Assembly: GCA_020718525.1 (NCBI GenBank)
Contig: DYRX01000040.1
Location: 1 to 20,559 of the forward strand
Source: Victivallis vadensis
Lineage (GTDB): Bacteria; Verrucomicrobiota; Lentisphaeria; Victivallales; GWF2-50-93
Length of the DNA stretch: 20,559 bases
Reading direction: 5' to 3'
Positions within the stretch are counted from its first letter, which is position 1; each line of letters begins with the position of its first letter. The notes under the pieces are model-generated. The model made no database searches and was not told the origin of the DNA. It saw only the letters and a program-made list of their open reading frames with translations. The translations under genes were made by a program, and so were the position numbers. This document shows positions 1 through 7,939 of this stretch, piece after piece.

Positions 1-221
1 GCTTCCCGATGATAGTTTTTCAGCAAAACAATGAAATTATTTATCTGAAAAACTACAGCATATCATTTCACTTGATGGCGAAACAGTTCAGATGAATTAA
101 AACGGTTTGAATTTCTGATTAAAATGATATATTGGAGCATGGTTTGTACCGGGTTTGACATCGTATTCAGTGTTGCAGATTTGGGCATCGCCTAAAGACA
201 TAACGGGAGAATCACAGAATC
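1..221. other. AT-rich upstream region, possible end of a preceding gene
   Basis: A frame on the plus strand is open from base 3 to a TGA at 93-95 (about 30 residues, ending HLMAKQFR). It could be the C-terminus of a gene that starts before the window, but nothing in it is recognisable. The rest is AT-rich. A TTGACA at 155-160 could be a -35 element for the dehydrogenase gene at 222, but the matching -10 position (around 178-183, GATTTG) is poor, so a promoter here is only tentative. Confidence 0.2.
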
Positions 222-971
222 ATGAACATTCAATTAGACGGCAAGACAGTGCTTGTGAGCGGCGGATCTAGCGGCATCGGAGAGGCGTGCGTGCGGCTCT
301 TCAGAGAATCTGGCGCGGATCTGTATTTCACCGCCAAAAACAGTCTTGAAAACGCGGCGAAGATCGAAAATGAGACTGGCGCGCACTGCATCAAATGCGA
401 CATTTCAAAGGAGAAGGAATGCGAAAAGCTTGTCAAAAAGGTTGTCTCGTCGAGCGGCAAGATTGACGTGCTCGTGAACAATGCCGGAATCTACATGGGG
501 AGTTCGCTCGGCTCAGCCGGATACTTGGAAGCCTGGCGTGAAACAATGAATGTGAACTTGGACTCCTGCGTCTTTCTTTCCCATTTTGCAGTGCCCTTCA
601 TGAAAGAGGCGGGCGGCGGAAAAATTGTGAACATCAGCTCGATACACGCACTCGAAGGGACTCGGGACGCCTCGCCATATCACAGTTCTAAATCGGGGAT
701 GGATGGACTGACGCGTTCGCTTGCGGTCGAACTGGCACCCTTCAACATTCAGGTGAACTCTGTGAATCCCGGGGCAATAAGGACTCCGATATGGGGGAAT
801 TCAGAAGATCACATGAGGCAGATCGCAGAAATGGTGCCGGCGAGAAGATTTGGAAAGCCGGAAGAAATAGCATACGCTACGCTCTTCCTCTCGTCGCAGT
901 TCGCCAACTACATAACAGGGCATTCTCTTGTCGTTGACGGCGGAACGCTGGTCAACGTTTTCAAGCAGTGA
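222..971 (+). CDS. SDR family NAD(P)-dependent oxidoreductase
   Basis: A cytoplasmic short-chain dehydrogenase/reductase of 249 aa, the normal length for a classical SDR. The Rossmann dinucleotide motif SGGSSGIG is at residues 13-20 and NNAG at 86-89. The catalytic set is Asn110 or nearby, Ser140 (NISS), Tyr153 and Lys157 (YHSSK). The C-terminal VNPGAIRTP and ITGHSLVVDGG motifs are typical of the FabG-like/glucose dehydrogenase-like branch. Substrate cannot be told from sequence; members reduce or oxidise sugars, 3-oxoacyl groups or steroids. GGGAGA at 205-210 lies 11 bases before the ATG. It converges on the oxidoreductase gene ending at 1346 and is not in an operon with it. In such genomes these SDRs often act on sugars or sugar acids, but that is inference. 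Confidence 0.93.
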   Translation: MNIQLDGKTVLVSGGSSGIGEACVRLFRESGADLYFTAKNSLENAAKIENETGAHCIKCDISKEKECEKLVKKVVSSSGKIDVLVNNAGIYMGSSLGSAGYLEAWRETMNVNLDSCVFLSHFAVPFMKEAGGGKIVNISSIHALEGTRDASPYHSSKSGMDGLTRSLAVELAPFNIQVNSVNPGAIRTPIWGNSEDHMRQIAEMVPARRFGKPEEIAYATLFLSSQFANYITGHSLVVDGGTLVNVFKQ

Positions 972-1345
972 TCTGGTGCGTATTCACCGACTCCTTTGAA
1001 ACTGTCGTTGGAGTTCACGGCTGTTAGCGTGTTCTTTCTGGCAGTTTGATTTTGAAAAAACTGCTGTCTCCGAAGTCGGTCGCTGAATATGTTACTCCAG
1101 TTTGCCGGGCGAAGAAGGAAAGATTTGCAACTACGAAACGCGCGGAATACGCGAAAAATGCTGATCGGATTTGCTGTCGGAATCATTCCAGTTCACCTAA
1201 GCGCTCCAGTCCCGTGTTTCGTGCATCGTGGACGCTAACGCCAACCGCTCCGCTGTGAACGCGAAATGAAGCGCCCTGGGGCGCATTTCCAAAAACTTGA
1301 ATCTATTCTCAAATAATTGGATTTGCGCCCGGCAGACTGCTCTTT
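972..1345. other. Convergent intergenic region without a supported gene
   Basis: Space between the 3' ends of the dehydrogenase (+) and the Gfo/Idh/MocA oxidoreductase (-). A short open frame at 1046-1258 has no ribosome site or recognisable protein. It holds a weak stem-loop at 1041-1064 (GCAGTTT / AAACTGC) and a stronger bulged hairpin at 1263-1289, listed separately. Confidence 0.6.
1263..1289. terminator. Hairpin between convergent genes, possible terminator
   Basis: Outer stem GAAAT (1263-1267) pairs with ATTTC (1285-1289). Inner stem GCGCC (1271-1275) pairs with GGCGC (1280-1284), with a GAA bulge on one side. It sits about 57 bases past the stop of the minus-strand operon. No clean T-run follows on either strand, so intrinsic termination is plausible but not proven; an RNA 3'-end stabiliser is an alternative. 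Confidence 0.4.
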
Positions 1346-2416
1346 TTATAGGGAATACTCTTTTGCACTGGCCGGCGTTGACGGAATGGCTTTCCTGTCG
1401 GAAATTTTTTCTTTCAGGAGCTCAATTTCGTCTTTCGCAATTTCGGGAAGGGGAAGAGAGACTTGCCCGCCCATTGCGGCTGACCGACATAGGGCCATGA
1501 ATATTTCCGCACCCATGTATGCATTTTCGAAGGAGCACTGATGAGGCTTCCCTTCGAGGAGCAAGTCTGCCATTTCCTGAATATACGGCGGCATATCGAG
1601 ATCATAGTTCATCGCCCCCTGTCCTGAGGCGACTCCATCGGCGGTGACAGCGCGCCATCCGCCATTGGTGAGAACCTCGGCGAAGCCCTTCGTCCCCTGG
1701 ACGCAGATGCGGTTTTTGCCCCACCATTTCTCGACGTCCGGAACATCTGGAGCTCCCGCGCCGCAGTCAATGATGCCGCGGACGCCGTTTTTGAAGTGGA
1801 TCATGCCGGCAATATAGTCTGGCGAGGGGTGGTTGTCGCTCAGTTTGTTCCTTCCGGAAGCCTGTGCGATGACCCATTCGGCAGGTGACTGCGAGTTGTA
1901 CCAGAGCATGTAGTCAATGAGATGGCTCATCATGTGGGTCATCCAGCCAGTTGCCGAGGCGTAGATTGTCTCGATTCTTCCGAGGGAGCCGCTTTCGACA
2001 AATTCCCTGATCTTTCTGTAGTGCGCGCCGTATCTGTGCTGATGGCTTACGACAGCCTTGACACCGGATTCGGAGAGCATTTTTTTGATCTCGTTCGCCT
2101 CACGCATGCTGAGTGCGAGCGGCTTTTCGAACGCGACAAGCTTGGCTCCATTGGCTATCGCCGCCTTGATCATGGAACTGCGCATGTGAGGCATTGTGCA
2201 GAAGCAGAAAACATCGGGCTTGAGCTTTGCCGCCATTTCCGCCGCGTCCGACCCCGTCTCGGGATTGCCCAGAGACGGAGCGGCGGCGCTCAGTTTTTCG
2301 CGGTCAATGTCACATATGCCGACAAGTTTGAAATTGCCATTGGCGCTGAAGGCCTGGGCATGGTGTTTGCCACGTTTGCCCATGCCCACTACGAGCACGC
2401 TTAGTTTTTTCGACAT
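1346..2416 (-). CDS. Gfo/Idh/MocA family oxidoreductase
   Basis: An NAD(P)-dependent sugar oxidoreductase of 356 aa, the usual size for the family. The N-terminal Rossmann fold starts LSVLVVGMGKRGKHHAQAF, with GxGxxG at residues 11-16. The conserved EKP is at 97-99, whose lysine is the usual catalytic/cofactor contact. The HxxxD pair (His165, Asp168, in SHLIDY) lies in the C-terminal substrate domain. The frame extends to 2461, but the start at 2416 is preferred: GGGAAGGAAG lies just upstream in the mRNA sense, and homology begins at MSKKLSVLVVG. It follows the aminotransferase gene by 26 bases, so the two are one operon. Oxidation at a sugar carbon followed by PLP transamination is a known route to amino sugars (for example WbpB/WbpE). 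The exact substrate is unknown. Confidence 0.9.
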   Translation of the reverse strand: MSKKLSVLVVGMGKRGKHHAQAFSANGNFKLVGICDIDREKLSAAAPSLGNPETGSDAAEMAAKLKPDVFCFCTMPHMRSSMIKAAIANGAKLVAFEKPLALSMREANEIKKMLSESGVKAVVSHQHRYGAHYRKIREFVESGSLGRIETIYASATGWMTHMMSHLIDYMLWYNSQSPAEWVIAQASGRNKLSDNHPSPDYIAGMIHFKNGVRGIIDCGAGAPDVPDVEKWWGKNRICVQGTKGFAEVLTNGGWRAVTADGVASGQGAMNYDLDMPPYIQEMADLLLEGKPHQCSFENAYMGAEIFMALCRSAAMGGQVSLPLPEIAKDEIELLKEKISDRKAIPSTPASAKEYSL

Positions 2417-2442
2417 GGTTCTTCCTTCCCGTGCTTTCCTGA

Positions 2443-3564
2443 TCAGGCTTTGCTGTCCCATTCGAGAACTTTTTCAATCGTGCAGTCAATCTCGTCGTTT
2501 GTCAGTTCCGGGAACATCGGGAGGGAAATGCATGAAGCGGCATTTCTTTCCGCGTTTGCAACAGATCCGACGATGGAGTATTCCTTGTTCCAGGGGAACC
2601 CTTCCTGCTTGTGTATCGCGATCGAATAGTGCGTCTTCGCGTCAACACCGTTGTCATTGAGGAACTTGAGGCATTCGTCGCGTCTCGAAGGATCTTTTGT
2701 CTCGACAACGTATAGGTGGAAGACGTGCCTGTAGCCGGGTTTTGCGTAGGGAAGCGTCAGATTTTTTACACCCTTGAGTCCTTTGTCAAGTCTCGCCGCA
2801 TGCTGAATTCTCTGATCCGACCATTTTGTGATATGCTTCAATTTTGCGCTGAGCACGCCAGCCTGTATGTCGTCGAGGCGACTGTTGAAGCCGAAGGAGT
2901 GGTGGTCGCGCTTCAATGATCCGTGACTGCGTAGTTTGCGGACGATCCCGTCAATTTGCGGGTTGTTTGTGAAAACAGCGCCGCCGTCACCGAAACATCC
3001 GAGATTTTTCTGAATGATGAAGCTTGTTGCGACTGCGTCGGAGAGCTCTCCCTGCTTGAAAGTGTCTCCTTTGGCATCAATTGCCTGGGCGTTGTCTTCA
3101 ATGACGAAGAGCTTGTGCTTGTCCGCGATCTTCCTGATAGCCGGCATGTCTGCGCATTGTCCGTAGAGGTGGACCGGAATGATTGCCTTGGTCTTTTTGG
3201 TGATGGCGGCTTCGATTTTTGAAGGGTCTATGCATTTGGTAAGGGGATCGCAGTCCACGAAGACGACTTTTGCGCCAGCTATCCAAGCCGCTTCTGCGGT
3301 CGCAAAAAATGTGTTCGGGTGAGTTATGACTTCGTCGCCGGGTCCGACTCCGAGCGCCATGAGGACAAGCCAGATGGCATCTGTTCCGTTGCCTACTCCG
3401 ATTGCGTATTTTGATCCGAAGTAGTCCTTGAGCTCGCCTTCGAATTTTTTCAGCATCGGACCGAGCACATACTGACCGCTTTCAAGGACTTCGCTGATTT
3501 TGGAGTCAATCTCCGCCTTGATGTTGTGATACTGTCTTACGTGGCCGTAGAACGGAACGTTCAT
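2443..3564 (-). CDS. DegT/DnrJ/EryC1/StrS family PLP-dependent sugar aminotransferase
   Basis: A fold-type I aminotransferase of 373 aa, normal length, that transfers an amino group (usually from glutamate) to a keto sugar, often nucleotide-linked. Visible family features from the chosen start are GNGTDAIWL for phosphate binding, IPVHLYGQ, the EDNAQAIDA segment with the ring-stacking Asp157 and Gln160, and the PLP lysine Lys186 in QKNLGCFGDGGA. SRLDDIQAG is the conserved helix after it. The frame opens at 3585, but AAGGAGAGAG lies directly before the second ATG (3564) and homology begins at NVPFYG, so 3564 is chosen. It is the first gene of the operon, with the Gfo/Idh/MocA oxidoreductase next. 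The pair fits amino- or acetamido-sugar synthesis for surface polysaccharide or a metabolite; no glycosyltransferase is nearby to decide. Confidence 0.92.
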   Translation of the reverse strand: MNVPFYGHVRQYHNIKAEIDSKISEVLESGQYVLGPMLKKFEGELKDYFGSKYAIGVGNGTDAIWLVLMALGVGPGDEVITHPNTFFATAEAAWIAGAKVVFVDCDPLTKCIDPSKIEAAITKKTKAIIPVHLYGQCADMPAIRKIADKHKLFVIEDNAQAIDAKGDTFKQGELSDAVATSFIIQKNLGCFGDGGAVFTNNPQIDGIVRKLRSHGSLKRDHHSFGFNSRLDDIQAGVLSAKLKHITKWSDQRIQHAARLDKGLKGVKNLTLPYAKPGYRHVFHLYVVETKDPSRRDECLKFLNDNGVDAKTHYSIAIHKQEGFPWNKEYSIVGSVANAERNAASCISLPMFPELTNDEIDCTIEKVLEWDSKA

Positions 3565-3605
3565 TTCTCTCTCCTTGCGGTTCATGGGTTTTGTTTGTCT
3601 GACTT

Positions 3606-3634
3606 ATTGTGCGAGTTGCACAAAGTGCTGTCAA
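3606..3634 (-). promoter_or_regulatory. Promoter of the aminotransferase-oxidoreductase operon
   Basis: On the minus strand a perfect -35 TTGACA (3634-3629) is followed, after exactly 17 bases, by CACAAT (3611-3606), a 4/6 match to the -10 consensus. The expected start of transcription is near 3599, giving a leader of about 35 bases before the ATG at 3564. This is a sequence-only call, but spacing and -35 are ideal. Confidence 0.65.
3607..3623. promoter_or_regulatory. Inverted repeat overlapping the -10, candidate operator
   Basis: TTGTGC (3607-3612) and GCACAA (3618-3623) are perfect 6-base inverted arms with a 5-base spacer. They lie across the -10 and spacer of the minus-strand promoter, the place where a repressor would block polymerase. 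Beside it is a perfect direct repeat CAAAGTGCTGT at 3621-3631 and 3632-3642, which covers the -35. No regulator gene is adjacent. Confidence 0.45.
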
Positions 3635-3712
3635 AGTGCTGTGAAAATGTTTTTTTTCAAGCCCGTTTTAAAAATTCCGGCAAATCTTTTTTGATTTTTA
3701 TGCTTGCAAAGC

Positions 3713-3741
3713 TTGGAAGCTTGAAGAAAGCAGGCTATCTT
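3713..3741 (+). promoter_or_regulatory. Candidate promoter of the secreted protein gene
   Basis: TTGGAA (3713-3718) and TATCTT (3736-3741) are each 4/6 matches to sigma-70 elements with a 17-base spacer. The predicted leader to the ATG at 3805 is about 57 bases. It lies in the divergent region between this gene and the aminotransferase operon. Confidence 0.35.
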
Positions 3742-3804
3742 TGTCGGAGATTTTCTTGTATCCATCAAATTTGTTTTGTCCAAGTAAAAAGGAGAATGTC
3801 GAAA

Positions 3805-4467
3805 ATGAGTGCGAAGTTGTTTGCCAAGGCCGCCGTCTGCGTATTCCTGCTTGCCGGACTTGCCTTCCCATCAATGTGCGAACTGAGGAACTGGACAAAG
3901 GTCTATCAGGGCGCGAAGCAGGACGTGGTTACGCTCATGATAACGGGCAATTACGCCAAATCGAGGCTTCTCACTGATTTGATTCAGACGAGGAACAATC
4001 AGCCATACATCATCGTTCCCCAGAAGCAGGGCGACAAATTCTATTTTGTTCCCGCCAAGGGAGACGGTTTGGCGTTGGACGACGACAAGTTCACGAGATT
4101 TGTCAAGTTCCTCAATCCGAAGAACATAATAATCATCGGGGATTCGAGATTTGTTCCTGACTACTATCTGAACAGGATAGACAAGACACAGACTTTCATC
4201 CGCATCAACAACAAGTATTGGGACGACATTGCCGCCGCCGCCGGCGACATGCTTGATCTGCCGGGACTTGCCAAAGACTACAAGAGGCTTTACCAGGAAA
4301 TTATGAGCGGAAAGCTTTACACGAACAAGGAAAGGTCCGAGCTTCCTCCGATAACCGAGATCAAGGAAACCACGGTGATAGTCGAAGCTCCTCCCGCGCC
4401 GATAATTGAGCCGCCTCCTGCTCCGGAACCTATCGTTGAAGTGAAAGATCCGATTCCTCTGAAGTAG
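3805..4467 (+). CDS. Secreted protein of unknown function with proline-rich C-terminus
   Basis: A 220-aa protein. The upstream in-frame sequence back to 3526 is not believed. AAAGGAG (3788-3794) lies 10 bases before the ATG at 3805, and a signal peptide (MSAKLFAKAAVCVFLLAGLAFP, cleavage near SMC-ELR) starts there; the ATG at 3796 is too close to the ribosome site. The mature part (about 25-175) holds an alternating pattern with FLNPKNIIIIGDSRFVP followed by a 'TQTFIRINNKYWDDIAAAAGDML' -like stretch. This loosely resembles the 'valine-glycine switch then R-I-x-G-x-x-R' layout of putative cell wall binding repeat 2; that is weak inference. The last 35 residues are Pro/Ala/Glu-rich (PAPIIEPPPAPEP), probably an extended linker. 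It precedes the ABC permease by 258 bases. No firm function. Confidence 0.8.
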   Translation: MSAKLFAKAAVCVFLLAGLAFPSMCELRNWTKVYQGAKQDVVTLMITGNYAKSRLLTDLIQTRNNQPYIIVPQKQGDKFYFVPAKGDGLALDDDKFTRFVKFLNPKNIIIIGDSRFVPDYYLNRIDKTQTFIRINNKYWDDIAAAAGDMLDLPGLAKDYKRLYQEIMSGKLYTNKERSELPPITEIKETTVIVEAPPAPIIEPPPAPEPIVEVKDPIPLK

Positions 4468-4596
4468 TATTCGGGAATATTTCAGGCATCTTTGCGGCGT
4501 TTTCTGGCATTGCAGTAGCAAGGTCTATCTGTCTTAGGAAAGCTGTTTGCTCGCTTGCAGAAGCAGATAAGGAGCGATAAAAAAGCTGGGATGAGA

Positions 4597-4632
4597 CGAT
4601 ACCGATTCCGATACCGACAGCGACCCCGATTT
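4597..4632 (+). repeat. Six tandem CGANNN hexamers, dispersed family
   Basis: The stretch reads CGATAC, CGATTC, CGATAC, CGACAG, CGACCC, CGATTT, a clear 6-base period. A related block in the opposite orientation lies at 13684-13707, also intergenic. Its function is unknown. Confidence 0.7.
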
Positions 4633-4657
4633 TTCATAGAGCGAAGGTAAATATTAA

Positions 4658-4675
4658 CTGAACTACGTCGTTCAG
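4658..4675. promoter_or_regulatory. Near-perfect 18-bp palindrome upstream of the signalling operon
   Basis: CTGAAC (4658-4663) and GTTCAG (4670-4675) are perfect arms around TACGTC, so the whole block is almost palindromic. It lies 51 bases before the permease start and is a plausible dimeric regulator site. No convincing -35/-10 pair was found near it (TATATC at 4684-4689 lacks a partner), so the operon promoter is not assigned. Confidence 0.35.
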
Positions 4676-4725
4676 CGAGTCTTTATATCCTTCCTGAGAC
4701 CGGAAAAGGATTATGGGAGTATTGC

Positions 4726-5682
4726 ATGTCCGTTTTCTTCAGCGTCGCCAAAAATACTCTCAGAGAATGCCTGAGGGAGCCGATTTTCTTCATTCTGCTT
4801 GTCAGCGCCGTCATGCTGATTGGTCTTTTCCCCTCGCTGTCGCTCTTTGTTTTCAGGGAGCAGATCAAGCTTGTGGTTGACAGCTCGATGGCGACGACAA
4901 TGGTCTTCGGGCTTTTTGCGGCGGTCGTCTGCGCGGGAAACACGATCAGCCGTGAAATGAGCAATGGAACAGCTCTGCTTCTCCTGTCCAAGCCGGTTCC
5001 GAGATGGCTCTTTGTCGTTGCGAAAATTGCGGGAATCAGCGCGGCGCTCGGGATTTTTGTCCTTCTTAGCTCTACTGCCACGCTTGTATCCATACGTGTT
5101 GCGAAGGATCAGTTTCAGCTCGACTACATTGCCCTCTATTCTTTTTACGGTCTGCTTCTTGCGGCATTCGCATATGGAGCAATGCGGAACTATTTCAGTT
5201 CCAAGTCGTTCGGATCCGAGGCGACAATGGCTATGCTTGTCCTTTTCATGGCTTACTGCATTCTTCTGCACCTGCTGAAAAGGGATCTCAGTCCGGAAAA
5301 CACCATTGAATTGAGGCTGATCGCCCCGGCTCTTGTCCTGATTCTTTTCGCCGTCTGGTCAATGGGCGCGATAACGATAGCATTTTCGACGAGAATGGGA
5401 ATTATGCCGAACATGCTCGCATGCTCGGCTCTTTTTCTTCTCGGGCTTGTTTCGGACTACTATTTTGCCGCAAAGGCGTCGGGAAGCGTCATGTATTCGA
5501 TTTTATATGCCGCAGTCCCGAACTGGCAGTTGTTTTGGCTTGCGGACGCGCTCGCCAGCAGAAAGGCCATTCCAATTTCATACGTTTTATGGGCTGGCGT
5601 CTATCTTGCCCTCTACATGGGCTTCTGCTCCTTTTTCGCCTCGATAATGTTCAGCGGCAGAGAAGTCGAGGGGGAGGGATGA
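4726..5682 (+). CDS. ABC-2 type transporter permease, ATPase not adjacent
   Basis: An inner-membrane protein of 318 aa with about 6-8 hydrophobic segments (near 20-42, 56-72, 104-124, 135-152, 165-184, 198-220, 228-244, 283-307). Residues 75-94 (SREMSNGTALLLLSKPVPRW) match the conserved cytoplasmic loop of ABC-2 permeases, which couples to the ATPase. VPNWQLFWLADAL near 264-276 is also typical. These permeases export lipids, polysaccharides or drugs, or act in gliding or copper-related systems; the substrate here is unknown. GGGAG (4715-4719) lies 6 bases before the ATG. It ends 7 bases before the sensor gene, so they are co-transcribed. No ABC ATPase gene is present in the window, so it must pair with one encoded elsewhere. 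Confidence 0.85.
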   Translation: MSVFFSVAKNTLRECLREPIFFILLVSAVMLIGLFPSLSLFVFREQIKLVVDSSMATTMVFGLFAAVVCAGNTISREMSNGTALLLLSKPVPRWLFVVAKIAGISAALGIFVLLSSTATLVSIRVAKDQFQLDYIALYSFYGLLLAAFAYGAMRNYFSSKSFGSEATMAMLVLFMAYCILLHLLKRDLSPENTIELRLIAPALVLILFAVWSMGAITIAFSTRMGIMPNMLACSALFLLGLVSDYYFAAKASGSVMYSILYAAVPNWQLFWLADALASRKAIPISYVLWAGVYLALYMGFCSFFASIMFSGREVEGEG

Positions 5683-5689
5683 ATCCGCA

Positions 5690-7939
5690 ATGAGCGACTA
5701 TCTGCACGGACAGCTTGACTACATCTACTTCGTATATGGCTCCTCGATGCTCATCCTCTTTCTTGTCGCCAGTTTTCTCTCGCGCTCTAGCGACTCGAGG
5801 ATACGCTGGAAGCTCCTCGGCTATTTCGCGCTGACGAGCGGGCTGAGCAAATGGGTGGAAATGATATTGCAATACGACTTTCTGAAATCTCTTGAAATTC
5901 TCTATTTTCTGCTGTCCCTGCTCTCGTATCTCTTCCTCCTTGAATTTGGTCGGAGCGGAATTGACTCCTATCTGAAGAGACGAGACGGATATTGGCTCTA
6001 CATCATTGCATTTGTTCCGCCTTCGTTTCTTTCCTTCTACCACGGAGGCGGACTTATTGCGGCGACATGCTTTTTCAAATATTTTGCATGCTTCGTATCG
6101 GGGGCGGCGGCTTCCACAACTCTCTATCTCAAGGCGTCAAAGCACGAAGGAAAAGAGAAAAGGATCCTTTCGGCGTGCGCACTGCTTTTCCTTTTCTACA
6201 CTGTAGTCACTTCGCTTGTCTCCCCGGAATCTTCGTTCATCCCCGCCAGTTGCATAAACTACAGAACCTTTCTCGAATATTGCGGATTCCCTGTGCAAGT
6301 CCTGCAGTTGACGCTAGTCTTCATTGCTAGCTACTGCCTCTGGCAGATTGCCAGAATAAATTCGGCTCGATCGCTGGGATTCAGAGACAAGGCGCTCGAC
6401 GGCTATGGCGGCTTCTTTCTGCGCAACAGACCGATGTTTGCGATTCTCGCAACAATGGTCGGCGGCTGGTTTTTTGCGAATATCGGCGGCAGATATGTCG
6501 AAGATGCCGAATGTGAAAGGCTTCTCGAGCAGTCTGCGCTCACCTCTATGGCAGTTAATGTCAGGGGAATTACCAGACTCAAAATGGACTCGACTGACCT
6601 CGAGTCGCCCGACTACATCCGCCTGAAAGAGCAGATCGTAATGATAAAGAGCGCTTCCCCAAGATATCGTTTTTTCTACATTGTGGCAAAGGATTTGGAT
6701 GGAAAAATGCGAATCCTTGTCGATTCGGAAGATCCTAGTTCGACGGACACATATTCTCCGCCTGGTCAGTCCTGGGATGAGGCTCCCAGGGAGATTTACA
6801 GTGTTTTCGAGGATCGCGTTCCCAAGATGCTCTGCTACGAAGACAGGTGGGGCAAATGGATAAGCGCATTCTATCCAGTCGTGAGCGCTAACAGCGTTGT
6901 CGCCGTCGCAGGCGTTGACATGGCACTTTCGAAGATAAGCGCGAAAGTCGCGATAGGACGCCTTGTTCCAATCACGATAACCCTTCTCATCACTGTGCTA
7001 ATAATATTCTTTTCTTTCATCATAGATAGGAACAACGAATTTCACTTCAAACAGCTCAAGTCCCAGCAAACCCTGAATGCAGTCTTCGACTCCTCGTCTT
7101 TCGCTCTGCTCGTCTGCGATCTGGACGGGCAAATCGAGAGTCTCAACAACAGAGCCATGCAGATATTCGGGCTCTCGGAGTCCTCCCTTAAAAAATACAA
7201 TTTTACACGAGACCTCATCTCCCCGTTTGAGGACAGGGCGAAAATGCAGAGAGTCTGGCGCGAAGCAACTAGGGGAATGCCACAGCGCTTTGAAGGTAAG
7301 ATAGTTCGCCCCTTGGATGGATCCTACCTGCCTGCCGAACTCGGCTTCGTCAGCTTCAATGACGGCGTAGGCGATCATGTGCTAGTTTCTCTTTCAGACA
7401 TCACCGACCGCAAGCATTTCGAGAGCGAACTGCTTGCGGCAAAGGACTGGTCTGAACTTCTTTACAGAACCATTCCAAGCGCGGTTTTCACTGTTGACAC
7501 GGACAAGACCGTCACAAGCTGGAACAAGATGGCGGAAGAAATTACCGGCTATTCGGCTTCTGAAATAATAGGGAGGCAATGTACTGTTTTTGGCAAAGCC
7601 CCGTGCCGGGAAAAATGCGGACTCTTCGCCGACGACGTGAAAAAGCCGATCCGCAACAAGGAATGTGTGATAGAAACCAAGGATGGCAGGCTGATCAAGG
7701 TCATCAAAAATGCCGACATGATCGTGGGGCCGGACGGCTCTATGCTTGGCGGAATAGAGAGCTTTGAAAACATCACGGAAATCAAAAATTCCCAGGAGCG
7801 ACTCGAGGATGCTCTGAACGAGCTTGAACGGCTTAATTTAATAATGACAGGGCGCGAGGAGCGCATACTCGATCTCAAGCAGGAAATCAACGGGCTGAGA
7901 GAAAAGCTCGGACTTGAAGGAAGGTACAGACTTGACTAG
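5690..7939 (+). CDS. Membrane sensor with 7 TM, extracytoplasmic Cache-like, and two PAS domains, no kinase domain
   Basis: A 749-aa receptor. Seven hydrophobic segments fill residues 11-222 (7TMR-like). An eighth at about 249-265 leads to an extracytoplasmic domain (266-424) with a Cache-like pattern (FYIVAKDLDGKMRILVDSED, then AFYPVV, then VAVAGVDMALSKI). A ninth TM is at 425-446. Then come PAS1 (about 460-575), PAS2 (about 590-700) and a coiled coil (700-740) with a GREERILDLKQEINGLREKLG ending. PAS2 carries four cysteines (Cys631, 639, 643, 659) in the CxxxxxxxCxxxC...C layout seen in one conserved PAS subfamily. There is no HisKA, GGDEF or other output domain. GGGAGGG lies just before the ATG, 7 bases after the permease stop. 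Its TAG stop overlaps the start of the hybrid kinase, which is its likely output partner (inference). Confidence 0.88.
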   Translation: MSDYLHGQLDYIYFVYGSSMLILFLVASFLSRSSDSRIRWKLLGYFALTSGLSKWVEMILQYDFLKSLEILYFLLSLLSYLFLLEFGRSGIDSYLKRRDGYWLYIIAFVPPSFLSFYHGGGLIAATCFFKYFACFVSGAAASTTLYLKASKHEGKEKRILSACALLFLFYTVVTSLVSPESSFIPASCINYRTFLEYCGFPVQVLQLTLVFIASYCLWQIARINSARSLGFRDKALDGYGGFFLRNRPMFAILATMVGGWFFANIGGRYVEDAECERLLEQSALTSMAVNVRGITRLKMDSTDLESPDYIRLKEQIVMIKSASPRYRFFYIVAKDLDGKMRILVDSEDPSSTDTYSPPGQSWDEAPREIYSVFEDRVPKMLCYEDRWGKWISAFYPVVSANSVVAVAGVDMALSKISAKVAIGRLVPITITLLITVLIIFFSFIIDRNNEFHFKQLKSQQTLNAVFDSSSFALLVCDLDGQIESLNNRAMQIFGLSESSLKKYNFTRDLISPFEDRAKMQRVWREATRGMPQRFEGKIVRPLDGSYLPAELGFVSFNDGVGDHVLVSLSDITDRKHFESELLAAKDWSELLYRTIPSAVFTVDTDKTVTSWNKMAEEITGYSASEIIGRQCTVFGKAPCREKCGLFADDVKKPIRNKECVIETKDGRLIKVIKNADMIVGPDGSMLGGIESFENITEIKNSQERLEDALNELERLNLIMTGREERILDLKQEINGLREKLGLEGRYRLD

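Noticed and set aside
1046..1258. 70-codon frame between the convergent genes
   Set aside because: It has no ribosome site, no protein features, and overlaps the intergenic hairpins.
3526..3804. N-terminal extension of the secreted protein back to 3526
   Set aside because: It would run through the divergent promoter region and place the signal peptide internally; the ribosome site and signal peptide both point to 3805.
3871..4521. 216-codon open frame on the minus strand
   Set aside because: It lies antisense to the secreted protein gene, has no ribosome site, and is rich in Arg and Val runs typical of a shadow frame.
4711..5271. 186-codon open frame on the minus strand
   Set aside because: It is antisense to the ABC permease, with a Lys/Glu/Arg-rich composition that mirrors hydrophobic codons on the other strand.
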